64,000 nt of DNA. Origin: Amylostereum areolatum (taxonomy: Eukaryota; Basidiomycota; Agaricomycetes; Russulales; Stereaceae). Position numbers and translations under genes: made by a program. The stretch lies in the NCBI GenBank assembly GCA_012932865.1, contig SAXG01000096.1:60583-124582 (forward strand). Reading direction: 5' to 3'. A model generated the notes under the pieces. It made no database searches. It had not been told where the DNA came from and saw only the letters and a program-made list of their open reading frames with translations. Numbering within the stretch: the first letter of the stretch is position 1; each line of letters starts with the position of its first letter. Shown here in pieces: positions 11,547-23,548 of the stretch.

Positions 11547-13092
11547 TTAGAACGAGGACAAGCGCGCGGCGTCCGCGTCGCGCACCCAGTCCTTGCACGC
11601 GGACTTCAGCCAGCGCAGGCGCGCGCGGTCGTGGGGGAGGGATTCTTGGCGTTTGAGGGCGAGGACGCAGGATTCGGAGCGGTAGCGCGGGTGGAGGCGG
11701 CGGTGAATCGCGGTCTGTCGGAGTGTAAGAGGCGAGGCAGGTGGGAGGGGATGAAGAAAAGGGGGGGAGAAGAGAAGAGAAGGGACGTACATCCGTAGCG
11801 GCGTAGGGAGGGAGAGGCGTGTTGGATTCGGGAGGAGAGTCTGAGGCCGAGGTGTGGATTTGAACTGGGGAAGGGGTTGGACGGCGGAAGGAGCCGAAGG
11901 TGGCGAGGTGGAGGTGGAAGAGGCAGGCGTCCCAGTCTGCGGTGCGGGCGAGGGGGGAGAAGGGCGAGGAGGGGGTGAAGAAGCGTTCGGTGCACCAGAG
12001 GGAATGGGCGCGTGGGATGAGGAGGGGAGAAAGAAGGGGGTAGGCGGAGGGATTGGATGCATTGGAGAGAAGGGCGGGGTGTGGGGAGGTGGGGAACGGC
12101 AGAGGGAGAGGGAGAGGGAAGGAAGACGGCGGGTGTGTGCCTGGGACGAGGAGCACCGAGGCGGTAGACGCGAAGAGACGGGCGAGATTGAGAAAGGCGT
12201 TGGGAGCGGCGGGGGCGCCCGGGTGGAGGTGAAGAAGGTGAACAGTGAGGGCGGAGGCATCGAGGGCGGGGGTTTGGAGGAGGGCGGCGATGTTGGCGCG
12301 GGTGGCGGTTCGGTTCGGGTTGGTGGTGGTGACGAGCACGCTGAGGGGGCCTACGAGGTCGGGGAGAGTGAGCGTGGGCGTGAACTATGCTCGCGAGGGG
12401 GACGCACCGGGCCAGTCGGTCGTCCAGGGCACGAGCCAGTCGAGAGAATCGTCGGAGGTCCACAGACAGGCCGTCGGTGTCGTACGCGCCTTCGGGTCCG
12501 CCTTCGCCTTCGGGCGCAGGAAAAAGGGGTCAAAGCCGAGCGGGAGAGGCTGGAGCGTGGAGAGTTTTGCCAGTCTGGTCGACATCGACAGAGCGTTCAG
12601 TTCGGACGGTCGATGGGTGGGGGGACTCGGAGCTTTGAGGGCATCCGACGCGGATTTTTCGAGGACAGGGGGGAAAAGAGCGCAGTAGGCAGAGGTGGAG
12701 AAGAAGATGAGACTGACGAAGAGGTAGACGGAGAGCATCCAGAGGACGGAGGAGGAGAGCAGTCGCGGGGCGTGGGCTTGGGCGCGTCCGCCGCCGCTCC
12801 CGCCGTCGTCCCTCGAGGGCAGCAAGAGGTCGCCCAAGTATCGTTGCCAAGACGAACTCGAAAGCGGGTGGTTCACTGCGAATTTAGCCGAGTGCGAAGA
12901 AAACGGAGCGGGGTCGGCGAAGGACTTGGTTGGGGTGCTGATCGGAGGCGCGGCGGCGGGGATGGTGGGACGGACGCGATGCTGGGTGTGAACTGAGGAC
13001 AGGTGGCTTTGAAAGCTGGCGGAGCCTGGAATGGCGGGATACGATGGGCATCTGGGTGACTTTAGAACGGGGAGAGAGCAGGAGCTGTCCAT
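11547..13092 (-). CDS. Glycosyltransferase family 49 (LARGE-like) type II membrane protein (470 aa predicted)
   Basis: Predicted Golgi enzyme adding a sugar to glycoproteins or glycolipids; donor and acceptor are unknown. Three exons join in phase: 13092-12408, 12350-11791, 11714-11547. A cytosolic Ser/Pro-rich tail is followed by one membrane anchor at residues ~112-136 (VLWMLSVYLFVSLIFF). The lumenal domain starts with TACLWTSDDSLDWL and VPWTTDWPG, then LVTTTNPNRT, FLNLARLFA, VLLVPG, LIPRAHSLWCTERFF and RTADWDACLFHLHLATFG. These are the conserved blocks of fungal GT49 proteins. The C-terminus ends CKDWVRDADAARLSSF. No clear DxD motif was seen, so metal-dependent catalysis is not shown. Divergent from the Zrg17-like gene, with TCACGTGA motifs between them. 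Confidence 0.85.
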
Positions 13093-14002
13093 CGTCGTTC
13101 GTTCGGGAGTCGGAAGAATGTTGATTATAATTGGAATAAATAGTTCGATGCGCGGGCGTTCACGTGACAAGTAAGTACGTGGGTCTGGTCGAGCCAAACC
13201 TCCGGGTCCTCGTTCGTACTTACATACTCCCCCTCCCCGTCTTCCACCGCGATCCCTCCTCATTTCTGCCGTGTCTTCCCCGCTACAAAGCATCTAATCT
13301 GACAGCCCTCCTGATTACAAATATGGCGCCCCACTCGTATATAAAACCCCGTTCCCCTCCCCTCCGCAGTTTTTCTCTCTTTCCCCCTTCGAAGACACAC
13401 CGGTGTACCGTCTGTCCGTCGTCCGTTTTTTGCGCTCAAATAATCAAGATATAACCATTAATCCTCCCGTGATCGCGCACTTTGCCTCGGCCATCCTCAC
13501 TCGTAACTCGCACACACCCGCCCACTAGACGCTTCCAACTTGCTCCCAACACCTTTCCGTCCTCCACTTTTTTTCCCAGTATCTACCAATCAATGTTTAA
13601 TCTTATCGCTGACTTCCTTCTCAACGCCCAACACCCTTCTCGACTCGTACACAGTAACCAGATCTCGAGCCGCGCGCGTGGTTAGGAGGAACGTCACGTG
13701 ATAAACAACCGCGTGTCCACGTACACTGGCACTGCCAGGGACCAAAGTTGCTATCAGTTCATTCCCCACCTCCTTGTGCTCCCCCATCGCTGTTCTTCCG
13801 TCCGACTTTACTCACGACGGGTGCACTGCGCAATCCACACGTCTCGTCAAAGACAACGCTCTCCGAGAGTCCGCCTAACCTCGCGCCTGTAACGGGGGTA
13901 CGCGAACCCCTCACTCTCAGCGACACCGTCACACCTCCGTACGTACCGCTGCTCTCCCCGTGTCTCGACCATTTTCATCTCTAAATATTAACGCTGTAGA
14001 CC
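13093..14002. promoter_or_regulatory. Divergent promoter region of GT49 and Zrg17-like genes with TCACGTGA boxes
   Basis: A 910-bp space between two divergent start codons. It holds TCACGTGA-type E-boxes at 13,160-13,167 and 13,694-13,701, a TATATAAA word near 13,338 and long pyrimidine tracts (13,230-13,400). A short unannotated transcript is possible but unsupported. The CACGTG core is the usual site of bHLH factors such as Cbf1 or USF types. Confidence 0.55.
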
Positions 14003-16458
14003 ATGTCCGGCGTACACCGACGCAAGTCGAGCAAGGACGAGGCCGAGGACGACGTCGTGCTGGCCCCGAGCCCCCCCGTGGACTCGACCAAACGCAACGT
14101 GAACGGCGCACGGGACGGCCACCACCGCACCAGAAGCATCTCCACCCCCGAGAGCGACGTCCCTTCTCTTCCCCAGGCCCCGCCGTCGTTCCCGCCAGGA
14201 CCGTACCGTCCCGCGCTCAACATCCCCCGCGCCAACGGCCTCCGTCCGACGCACCAGCCGGCCTCCTCCCCCCCTCCGCGCCTCTTTTTCCGCGCCGACC
14301 CACCTCGCGATTCACGACCACGCGCGCACGCGCTCGGTCTCGGGCCCCTACCAGCCCTCGTTGCCCTCCCCTCTTTCCGCTTCGTTCCCTCCCAACCACC
14401 TTCCTTTCTCCAACACGTCTGCGTCTTTACCGCCCTCCTCCTCCGCGCCCGAAGCCCTTCCAAGGCCAGGCGCCAACGCCAACGCCAACGGCCACCCCCG
14501 GACCGCCTCCTTCCCGCCAATCGCCCACGATACCCCGTCCAACGCGTCCAACCCGCCGTCGAACCGCAGACACGCCCGCCTGCACTCCCGCAACCTGTCC
14601 GTCTTCTTCCCCCGGCCCGGGTCCCTCCCGCACACCACGATCTCCGAAGACGGCTCCCAAGAAATCGAGGCCCCGACGACCCTCATCCCGCCCGCGTCGA
14701 CCTCCGCGTCCGCCTCCTCCCCGCGCACGAAGCTCGGCGAGGGCTTCACCTTTGGCTCGCGGCCGCCCCCGGACGCGGCGCTCGGCTCCCCGACGCTCGA
14801 GATGGCGCGCACGCCCTCCGCCCGCCGCGGACACCACCACAAGCACTCGCTCTCGCACAACTTCTTCTCGTTCCTCGAGCCGGGGTCGAGCCCCGCTCCA
14901 CAGCAGCAGGCGCACCCGGTCCCCGCGCACCTGCACACGCAGCCCACGCCGAACCCGGCCGCCCTGTGGACGTCGGACTCGCACGGGAGCAGCGTCGGCG
15001 ACGCGCACGAGCACGGGCGGCGGCCGACCCCGCCCTCGGACGCGTCCCCGATCAGCGCGTCCCCGTCGGGCACGGCGCCGTTCGGATTCGAGCGGGACCC
15101 GGGGCGGATGCCACCGGAGGCGGCGGTGGCGGCGACGGGCCAGTTTGCGCTGGGGGCGCTGCTGTGGGTGGCGGGACAGCAGGCGGGGTCGCTAGCGTGC
15201 ACCGGGCTCGGGTACTGGGTCGTGTTCGACGCGCTCGGGGTCGGGGTGAGCAGGCTGCTGCCGGCGTATCTGCGGCGGCCGTCGATGCAGCAACCGCTGC
15301 GCAGACCTTACGGGTGGGCGTTCTGTTTTTTCTTTCGCTCTGTACTCGTGGTTGGCTGACGTGGATGCGGGTGCAGAAACGGAAGGGTGGAGACGGTGGT
15401 GCTGTTCGCGCAGGCGGTGTACCTGATGTTTTCGGCGGTGTACGTGTTCAAGGAGGCCGTCGAGCACCTGCTGCTGTCCGCGGGCGAAGGACACCACCAC
15501 CATCCCGGGGACGAGGACATCGAGCTGCTCGGGTACGCGTCCGGCTCCAGTCGCGCGCGCGCGCAATCTGACCCCGGTCCCCGCACAGGATCGAGTTTCC
15601 GCTGGCGCTGCTGTTCCTGGCGTTCTTCTCGCTGCTCGGGACCGCGCTCGCGTTCGACAACCACGGGAAGCTGATGAACGGTGCGTCGGGCGCGGACCTC
15701 GTGTGCATGCGGAGCTGACCGCGCCGATGGACAGTGTCCGGGACGCAGCTGCCGTCGGTGGGGCTGCTGCTCGACCCGTCGCGGGCGAGCTACGCGGCGT
15801 CCAAGGCGGAGCAGCCGGCGACGCACGCGGCGCGGGTGCTCGCGAACCCGTACTCGCTCGCGCCGATCGCGCTGTCGCTGGTGCTGTTTCTGACGCCGAT
15901 CCTGGTGCCCGCGTGCGTCCGGTTTTCGCGCCGTGCTTTTCGGTCTTGAGAAGTGCCCACTGACCGCACGGACAGGACGGAACAGCGGGCGGTGGACCTG
16001 CTGCTGGCGGCGGCGGCGGCGACGGGGATGTTCGCGCTCGCGTACCCGTCGTGCGTGGCGATCGGGACGGTGCTGCTGCAGACGTCGCCGCAGCGGGGGC
16101 TGTCGCACGGGCGGATGGAGGGCTTCCTGCGGGCGATGCGCGAGGTCGGTTCCTCGGACGGGTTTTTTCGGGCTCGGGCCAGACGCTGACATGTGCACGG
16201 ACACAGATCGAGCGGCACCCGCAGGTGCTGCACCTGCCGCCGCCGCACATCTGGCAGCTGACGCCGACGGAACACGAGCCGAGGGCGGGCGGGGCGCAGC
16301 CGCTGGTGGTGTCGCTCGAGCTGCGGGTGGCGAGGAAGCTGGGGGACGGGGAGGTGTTGCGGCTGACGCGGTGGGCGTGGGAGCGGTGCGTGCGCTCGCT
16401 GGAGGTCGGGGGCAGGGAGGGGAAGGAGTGGATCACGGTGGGCGTGGTGAGGGGGTAG
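14003..16458 (+). CDS. CDF-family zinc transporter subunit, Zrg17-like
   Basis: In yeast Zrg17 pairs with Msc2 to move zinc into the ER; a similar secretory-pathway role is inferred. The N-terminus is long, Pro/Ser-rich and probably disordered, with the phosphosite-like DGHHRTRSISTPES. An intron at about 14,203-14,257 fits the frame change there but is not certain. Then come HHHKHSLSHNFFSFLEPG, typical of this family, and exons ending 15,313, 15,532, 15,680, 15,912, 16,144 and 16,458, all in phase. Membrane segments are seen around GQFALGALLWVAG, VVLFAQAVYLMFSAVYVFKE, FPLALLFLAFFSLLGTALAF, YSLAPIALSLVLFLTPILVP and LLLAAAAATGMFALAYP. A short His run (GEGHHHHPGDED) lies between segments and may bind zinc. 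The C-terminal CDF-like cytosolic domain ends ITVGVVRG. Confidence 0.8.
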
Positions 16459-16825
16459 ATACCCATTCTGTGTCCCGTTCGCGCGCGGGATGCGAATAAA
16501 CGATCTGCGAAGACGGGGGCGTGTCGTGGTTTAAATAAGTGCCTCATTAATCCCCTTTATTCTATATGTAACAGAGATTCTCAACAAGATTGCTACTGTG
16601 AACCCGCCGCCATGTACCGAGTCCCGAGTCCTGACCGGCCTGACCGTCCGAACTCCCGCCAGATCGCGGGCAAGCCGCCGCGAGGTTTCCTTGCCGTCGT
16701 GTCTCTCGAGGGGGGAAAGTCGTCGGGCCTAACTTGGCACGCTCGAGGGGTCACGGGAGGTGGGAACGGAGCGATCAGCGCTGCGGGCTCGTGGCGTCTG
16801 CGCGGATGCGGGTGGGAGGACGAGG

Positions 16826-19074
16826 TCAGGCGCGCTTGGTCGCGGTCCAGAAGGCGGCGTGGTAGATGTAGTCCAGCATGCCGTCCTTGTTGCTGACGTA
16901 GGTCGTGTCCACCGTGCGCTCGTTCTGCGCGTGTGCGTCGGGCCGCGGCGTCAGTGGGTGGGTCACGGGTCGGGGGAGGGGAGGGAGACAACGCACGGAG
17001 ATGTCGAACCCGAGCGCGCGCGCGAGCGCCTTGACTTCTTCGAGGTCGAGCTCGACCGAGGCGTCGTTCGTGGTGTTGTTCTCGAAGTGCCAGAGGAGCG
17101 GGCCTGGACGGTTGGGCTCGTTGTTAGCGTTGACGAGGGATGGGAGGGACGAGAGGGCAGATGAAGAGAAGGTGGTGGTGGTGGTGGTGGTGTTGGTGGT
17201 GAAAGGTGAGGAGGAGGAACCCCACCTATGTTGATCCACACGCCCCCTGGTGCGAGGAGTTTGTGGATGATCCGAAGGTAGTTGACGATGTTTTTCGCCT
17301 GCAGGAACTAGGTGAGTCACAGTGGAAGTGGAAGAGACAGGAGACAACACGCACGGTGTCGATGAAGAAACAGGTGAGCACCGCGTCCCACAGGCCATAG
17401 GACGGATCGGCTGGGTCGGTAATCTCGGCGCCAAAGATTTCTTCAAAGTCGCCTGCGCACGACGGATCAACGCGAACACAAGAGGACAAGGAGAATGGAG
17501 AGAAGAGGGGACGGAAACACGAAGGAATGGAGGGGAAGCGCACCTGCTACGAGGGAGAACTTGGCGTTAGGCGGAATTTCCCCCGGGAGAACGTCCGGGA
17601 TGCGCACGGGGTGAAGCGCGGCGGCGCGGTTAGGGATGTTGGAGAAGGAGTGGACGTAAGGATAGATTGTGTGTTCATCGACGCGTTCGGTGCTAGGGGG
17701 GAGAAGGATCGCGTTAGTTGGGGTGTGGATATGGAGCGGGGGGGAAGGGGCAGGGATAAGGGTAGACCGCACCGGTTGAGGATGAAGTAGGACGAGAGGA
17801 GCATGTATTGCGAGAACTCGTTTCCTTGGCAGGTGAATCCTGGTTCGAGCGTTGAGTATCGTTTTGCGAGGATAGGAGGCAGAGTATATGCAGACCTAGT
17901 TTGGCAACGTCGAACGCGAGCCGTCCGAGGCCCGCGCCGGGGACGAGTACGCGGAGCTTATGCCTGTCGTCAAGTCCATAAGTGATCCATATCCAGGAGA
18001 CACATTGTAAACCTAGGGTTTTTACCTTTCGTCGAGCGGCGTGCTGGCGAAGTGCGCGACCAGTGCGTCTTTGACCGGCTTGTAGCTCGCCTCACGTTCC
18101 TCGAGCCCCTATCACAGTACACAACACGCGTCAAAAGGCGTGGGGAGAAGGGGAACGGGGTGGTTGTACGGACCTCCACACTCCAATCGCGCACGAATTG
18201 TTTGAGGGTGCTCCGGAGCTTGTCCATGTCGAAGTCGGTGGGCTTGTAGCGGCGGTTGTGGGCGCGCGAACCGTGATCGTGCGAGCGGGCAGGATCTGCT
18301 GGGTCGTGCGAATGGGTGCGCGAGGGCGTTGCTGGGCCATGCGAGCGCGCGTGGTCGGTCGAGGGTCCATCGTGATCGTGCGAGTGAGATGGGCGGGCGT
18401 GGTCGTGCGAGTGGTCGTGGGGATGTCCGTGGTCGTGCGAGTGCGACTGACCGCGTTGGCGTGGTTCGCGGGGCGGTCGGGGATCGTGACTGGGTCCGTG
18501 GCCGCGGCCGTGATCGTGTGGCCTGTTTTGATCGTGCGGATGTCCATGTTCGTGCTCATGAGGATGTCCGTGGTTGTGTCCATGCCCACGATTTCCAGGG
18601 CGCCCGTGCGCATGCGCGTGGTCACGTTCTGCAGACGCGACTATACTGAGCGTCGGTTGAAACGAACTTCATAGCACACAGCGGGAGTCGCGCACCTTGC
18701 AAGTCCCCACCGCCCTCTTCCTCGTTCTCGTCCTCATCTTCGATGCCGAAGATCTCGGGACTGGCCACGATCTCGCGCAGGAATCGCGCGTTGGCGAGGA
18801 TGGCCTGGTCGGCCTCGAGCAGCTTTTCCTTGTACCCTATGCTCGCGAGGAGCTCCTGATCCGCGCGCGGGAGCGTGAAGAGGTCCTTTCGCCGTCGGTT
18901 GTTCCCTGCCAACTTCGGATTCGCGTGAGCCACCCGACCTTGGATCGTGTTTCTTGGTTATGTGAATAAAGGATCCGGGCGCACCGTGTACGGGCCGTAC
19001 TGCTGGAAAGTCGCGACGACGTTGTGGAAATGGACCGCTTCCTCGCGCGCGTCTTCTACGCTCATTTCTGGCAT
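16826..19074 (-). CDS. Carnosine N-methyltransferase (N2227 family) with a His-rich insert (~480 aa)
   Basis: Predicted SAM-dependent N-methyltransferase acting on a His-containing dipeptide or related substrate, as yeast YNL092W and animal CARNMT1 do. About eleven exons: 19074-18985, 18912-18696, 18628-18174, then seven short exons and a last one ending at 16826. The N-terminal N2227 region reads MSVEDAREEAVHFHNV and NNRRRKDLFTLPRADQELL. The SAM site is LVPGAGLGRLAFDVAKLG, followed by GNEFSQYMLLSSYFILN, WDAVLTCFFIDT, APGGVWINIGPLLWHFEN and TTYVSNKDGMLDYIYHAAFW, all family hallmarks. Between residues ~104 and ~229, in exon 3, lies a run of H-D, H-G-H and H-S-H pairs with few other residues, then HNRRYKPTDFDMDKLR. 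That exon has no internal ATG in frame, so it is easily missed. The gene is convergent with the Zrg17-like gene and divergent from the AMSH gene. Confidence 0.88.
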
Positions 19075-19853
19075 TGTTTTGGTTCCGACGTAACACGTTA
19101 GGTCTGGAGAAAGGGAAGGACTGCAGGCACGAGACGAAGGTGTGGGCTTCGCCGGAAGGACGATTGCGCGGCAGATTGTTTGGCGTTGTTGTGCAAAGGC
19201 TTCGTCCCTGGATCGATATTTGATCTTACCGATTCTTACGTCTCTGCGTTGTAAATCGTGGCTTACTCGTCATGAACGTGCGATGACGTCTTACGCCGTA
19301 CTTGAAGCAGTGGTCACCCAGATACATGCCATTGTAATGATTTTGGCCGCCTTTCCAGGCGGTAGGAGGACACTTGACCTACTGTCATTGTCAATTGACT
19401 TTCAATCTGCATATGGCAGCCGTTCTTAGACTCTCCACCTCTCCTTGCTCATCGCTCATGTGTACTCATCTCTCATACGAGGTTTTATAGACTCGCTTAT
19501 CCTTTATGTACACATCTTTCTCCCTTTCGTCCATCTTGAACCGTTCCGCTCAAAGTCTCCAGCTTTCTTTACTGATACTTTATTACTTCCATGCGTCACG
19601 GAAAAACTGGAGCGCAAACAGCTTGTTTCAGACCAACGCGGTTTTTCGTATCCCAGAGCTGCCTGGAAGGAATTCGCAGATTTACACCCAAGTTTAGCCT
19701 TTAGGCGTCGCTTTCCGTGAAACTTGAACGACGGGGGGAAAACAATCACGTGACTGAGTTGCCCGATGCGTCGACCGCAGCTGAGCGCTGCACCGCTCAA
19801 CCGTCAGCTTCTTCGACCCGTCCTTCGCTCTTTCGCTCTCCCTCACGACCGCC
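19075..19853. promoter_or_regulatory. Divergent promoter region (carnosine methyltransferase / AMSH)
   Basis: A 779-bp space between divergent starts. A TCACGTGA box lies at 19,746-19,753, ~100 bp upstream of the AMSH start. CGATGACGTC near 19,280 resembles a CRE/ATF site. Short ORFs in between look non-coding. Confidence 0.5.
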
Positions 19854-22502
19854 ATGCCGCCCTCCGACGCCCCACGATCCTACTCCCGTCAAGACGACGT
19901 CCAAGAATCCATGGCGCGTCTTTCCATCCAGCCCTCGTCCGGCCAACGGCCCACCCGTCCTCCCAGGACGATCGCAGAGCTCGCCGAGATCGCAAAGGCG
20001 GGCCTCGGCAGCGGCAACCAGACCGAGATGGGCCTCAAAAACTGGCTGCGCACGGCGGAGACGGCCAGACACGAGGGAAAACGCTACGTCGAGAACGACG
20101 ACCTGGAGAACGCGTTCGTCGAGTACGCCAAGGCGGCGACGATCGTGCTCGAGAAACTGCCGTTGCACAAGGACTACCGCGTCCTCCTCAACTCCTCCCA
20201 GCGCCACAACATGGGCCTCGTGAGTTTCTTGTTCTTGTTCTTCTTCCCGTATGCGCGTCATAGCCTCGTGCTCGACTTGCGATCTCCTGCGCGGGCAAAC
20301 GTTCGTGTGTCCTAACCGGCCTCGGTCGAACCCGCCGCGAACTGGCTGCGTGTGGCGCGCGTGGTCCCCGCCGGTTCGAGTTATAAAACTCGATCGTGTC
20401 CGATGACTGCTCCCTCCATCTCCCAGCATGCACCTCCATCTCACCCGCCATTCGCAGCACGGCCAAGAAATCCTCGACACCCTCGGCGACATCAAGAACA
20501 AACTCGTCACCCGCTACGAGCACTGGGAGAAGCACGCCGCCTCCTCCACCCCCGCCTCCTACACCTCCGAAGCCCTCCGCACTCCCGCCCAACAAGGCGG
20601 CGTGTCCCCCGCCTCCCTCGCCAGCGCCGCCACCACCTCCAGCTCCAGCTCCAGCTCCCACCACCGATCGCCCTCCATCGTGCCCAGCCCTTCTTCCGGC
20701 CGTCGAGAGCCCGACGATGAGCCCCGTCGCCCGGATCCAGATCGGGTGAGGGCGCGGCAGGAGGAGTGGGCGCGGGAGGAACACCGACGGGCGGCGCGGG
20801 AGCAGGAGGAGAAACGGAAGAAGATGGAAGAGCAGCATCGGTCCGAAAAGGAGGCGATCGCGCGAAGACAGCGCGAGGCGGAGACGGCTGCGCAGGTCGC
20901 GAGGCATGCGCACGCGTCGAGCTCGAGCTCGAGCATGCCCCAGTCGAACCAACTCGCGATGCCGACCGCCGTCTTCCCGTCCACGCCCTCGCACCAAAAC
21001 TCAAACCAGCCGCCATTCCTGCAACTCCCGCTCGAGAGTCCCACAAGGTCCGTGTTCTCCGCCCGTTTCCCCGGGCTCGCGTTGACGCGGCTCTTGCGTC
21101 TTTTGGCAGGGCTCCAGACGGCGCTCCGAGGATGGCCAGAACGTACGTTCCGACCGCGCTCGAGCCTCGCTCAAACGCTGACGTCCTGTTTACTTTTGCG
21201 TGCAGACCCGTCCAACCTCCGATCACAACCACCTCCCCTCCGCCCCCGCATCGCTCCATCCAATACCCGTCGCTCATGTCCCAGCACCAGATTCTGCAAG
21301 GGTACTCGCCCTCCGAGGTCTCCATGTTCCACCGCCCTTCCACACAACACGACGCCGCGAGCTTGACCTTCCAACAAGGTCAGGCGCAGGACCCGCGTGC
21401 CCCGCTCTACTCGAACCTTCTCCCCCCTCAATCTCAGCCTGCACATCCGCCCTCCTCCTCTTCCTCCTCCGTACCCTCCCCGCACGCCTACCGTCATCCC
21501 CCTCCTCCAGCCCCTCCAAGACCAGCTCCACCCCCCTCCCGACCCGCTCCCTCCCCAACTCCCCAAACCCAACCCTCTTCAACCGACCGCAACGGCACGG
21601 CACGCCTGCAAACCGTGCACTTCCCACGCGAAGCGCTCCATCGGTTCGTGTCCATCGCGGCGGTGAACACCTCGCGCAATCGGGAGACGTGCGGGCTCTT
21701 GCTGGGCAAAGACCGCGGGGACTCGTTCGTGGTGACGACGCTGCTGGTGCCGAAGCAGCACTCGACGAGCGATACGTGCACGATGGACGAGGAGGAGCTC
21801 GTGATGCAGTTCACGGAGGAGCGCTCGCTCATCACGCTCGGTTGGGTCCGTGTTTTTCTTTTTCTTTTTCGTCATTGCTTTCCTCTGCTGACACCCACCC
21901 GTTGCAGATCCACACACATCCGACCCAGTCATGTAGGTCGTCCTTTTTTGGAGTGTTTGTCGTTGACCGTTGATTACAATCGCTGTTGTAGGCTTCATGT
22001 CCTCCGTCGATCTCCACACGCACAGCGGCTTCCAGCGCATGCTTCCCGAATCCTTCGCCGTCGTCTGCGCACCCAAGTCCACGCCGAAGTACGTCAGTTT
22101 CACATACCCTCTCCTTCTCCCTTGCCCCTTCTTCGTGTTTCGTTACCGCTTTCCTCTCGCTCTTCATCCCTCTGCCCTGGCCTGGCCTGACCTCTTGTGC
22201 GTGTTCAGTTTCGGCATCTTTCGCCTCACGGATCCGCCGGGGCTCGACATCATCCTGGACTGCACCGCGACGGAGGCCTTCCACCCACATCCGAACGTGC
22301 CGATATACACCGTGCGTCCCCCCTTTCCCTTCCTTCCATCCTCTTCCTCTCCCTCTCCTCCCCTTCCCCTTCCCTTTCCACCCCCCTTCCCACCCCCTCG
22401 TTTGTTCCTTGCTGGACAATGGCTGACGTTTGCGTACAGGACGCCGACCGGGGCCATGTGCAGATGATGGACCTTTCGCTCGAGATCGTCGACCTGCGAT
22501 AG
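19854..22502 (+). CDS. AMSH/STAMBP-type JAMM deubiquitinase (638 aa predicted)
   Basis: Zinc metalloprotease that removes (K63-linked) ubiquitin from cargo at endosomes. Eight exons keep phase throughout: 19854-20219, 20458-21047, 21110-21142, 21206-21845, 21908-21932, 21992-22088, 22209-22311, 22440-22502. The N-terminal USP8-dimer/MIT-like helices (~25-170) include ENAFVEYAKAATIVLEKLP. A charged coiled coil (RARQEEWAREEHRRAAREQE) and a Pro/Ser/Gln-rich linker follow. The C-terminal MPN+ domain shows the catalytic Glu region ETCGLLLGK, the metal motif HTHPTQS-CFMSSVD split over exons 5 and 6, DLHTHSGFQRMLPESFAVV and FGIFRLTDPPG. It ends MMDLSLEIVDLR. All JAMM ligands (H-x-H ... D) are present. 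The first intron (238 bp) is long for this genome. Confidence 0.95.
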
Positions 22503-23548
22503 GATCCGGCGCCCGCCCGTCGCCACGACCATGTCCATGCTCATCGGCCGCTCGGGGCGCTGCGGCGGGTTTTTTCTGCTTTCGGGTGATTCCTCGTGGA
22601 AGGTACGGTGCATGTACTCAGATGGTGGTGCTCCTTCGCTTGGCCGCTTAGCGCTGAGCGGTCGCTGGTACCGCTCACGCTTCTCCTTTATCCCTCGACC
22701 CTTTACCGGCTACCCTTGCTCCTCGCTCTCGCTCTCGCTCTTGCTTCTGCTCCTATTACCACCCCCCACGAGATACCTTTGTACACGCACCCCCTGTAAA
22801 CTTGTACTCATAGGCACCGCGGACGGTTCCCTTTCATCCCGTCCTCTCATATAGGCACCATGTATCTACTTAGTATGTTTCTCGTCTCTTTCCTCTCTCA
22901 CCATGTCCACCTGTGATATACATCCTTGCACATGCCCGTGCGGCCGTATAGGGCCATCCCGGTTATTGTTTATGCTTACGGCTCGAGGCTGTAACATTGG
23001 CTCATCGTTCGACGCATGGGGATGTTCGGACATCCGAATCGCTGACATGCGTGTGCGAACACTTACGCGACTCCCAAAGGACATGCTCCGGCTCCAGCTT
23101 GAGTACTGGCACTGGCTGTGTACTGATGTACCTACGTACCGACTGAAGCTTGAAGCTTAAAGGCGAGGACTCCGACATCCGACATCCAACCTGAAGAGGA
23201 TCTCCTTATGCAGGAATTCAAGCTTCAACCTCTTCAAGACCACGTGCCAAATCAGCGCTTTCCATTTGGTCAAGCGCTCGCTAAGTTGACCCAGTCACCG
23301 CGACTTGACCGTGACTCCAGACTCTTGACGTCGACTTCATCTACTTGCAGTTGTCGTCGCTACCAGTGAGCTCGACATCCAACCTTAGCAACCTTTCCGC
23401 GAGATTCGCCTTCTGCCTTATCCTCGAAAGCAAGGATATCTGTCGCGGACGTTGCAGAGCAAGACCTTCCTGAATCCTATTACTACTAGTATTAGGACCA
23501 CCGGAGTCCGCACACATCACGCACAATTCGTCAAGTTCAGAGAAAGGC
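22503..23548. other. Intergenic space, AMSH to F-box copy 2
   Basis: Contains the AMSH 3' UTR (CT-rich, 22,680-22,800) and, from ~23,300, the duplicated leader of the F-box gene. No gene is supported between ~22,860 and 23,300. Confidence 0.5.

Noticed and set aside
11854..12996. Long plus-strand ORF (380 codons) opposite the GT49 gene
   Set aside because: Low-complexity Gly/Glu/Arg shadow of the minus-strand GT49 exons, with no ATG context or splice support.
13960..15571. Two alternative long ORFs over the Zrg17-like gene
   Set aside because: Pro/Arg- or Ala/Arg-only composition; the CDF family blocks are in the third frame and continue over phase-correct introns.
18131..18625. Thr/Arg/Met-rich ORF on the minus strand
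   Set aside because: Wrong frame of the carnosine methyltransferase exon 3; the His-rich frame joins neighbouring exons in phase.
20340..20400. tRNA-like GGTTCGAG with a CGAGTT/AACTCG hairpin in the first AMSH intron
   Set aside because: No acceptor stem, D arm or anticodon arm can be placed around it.
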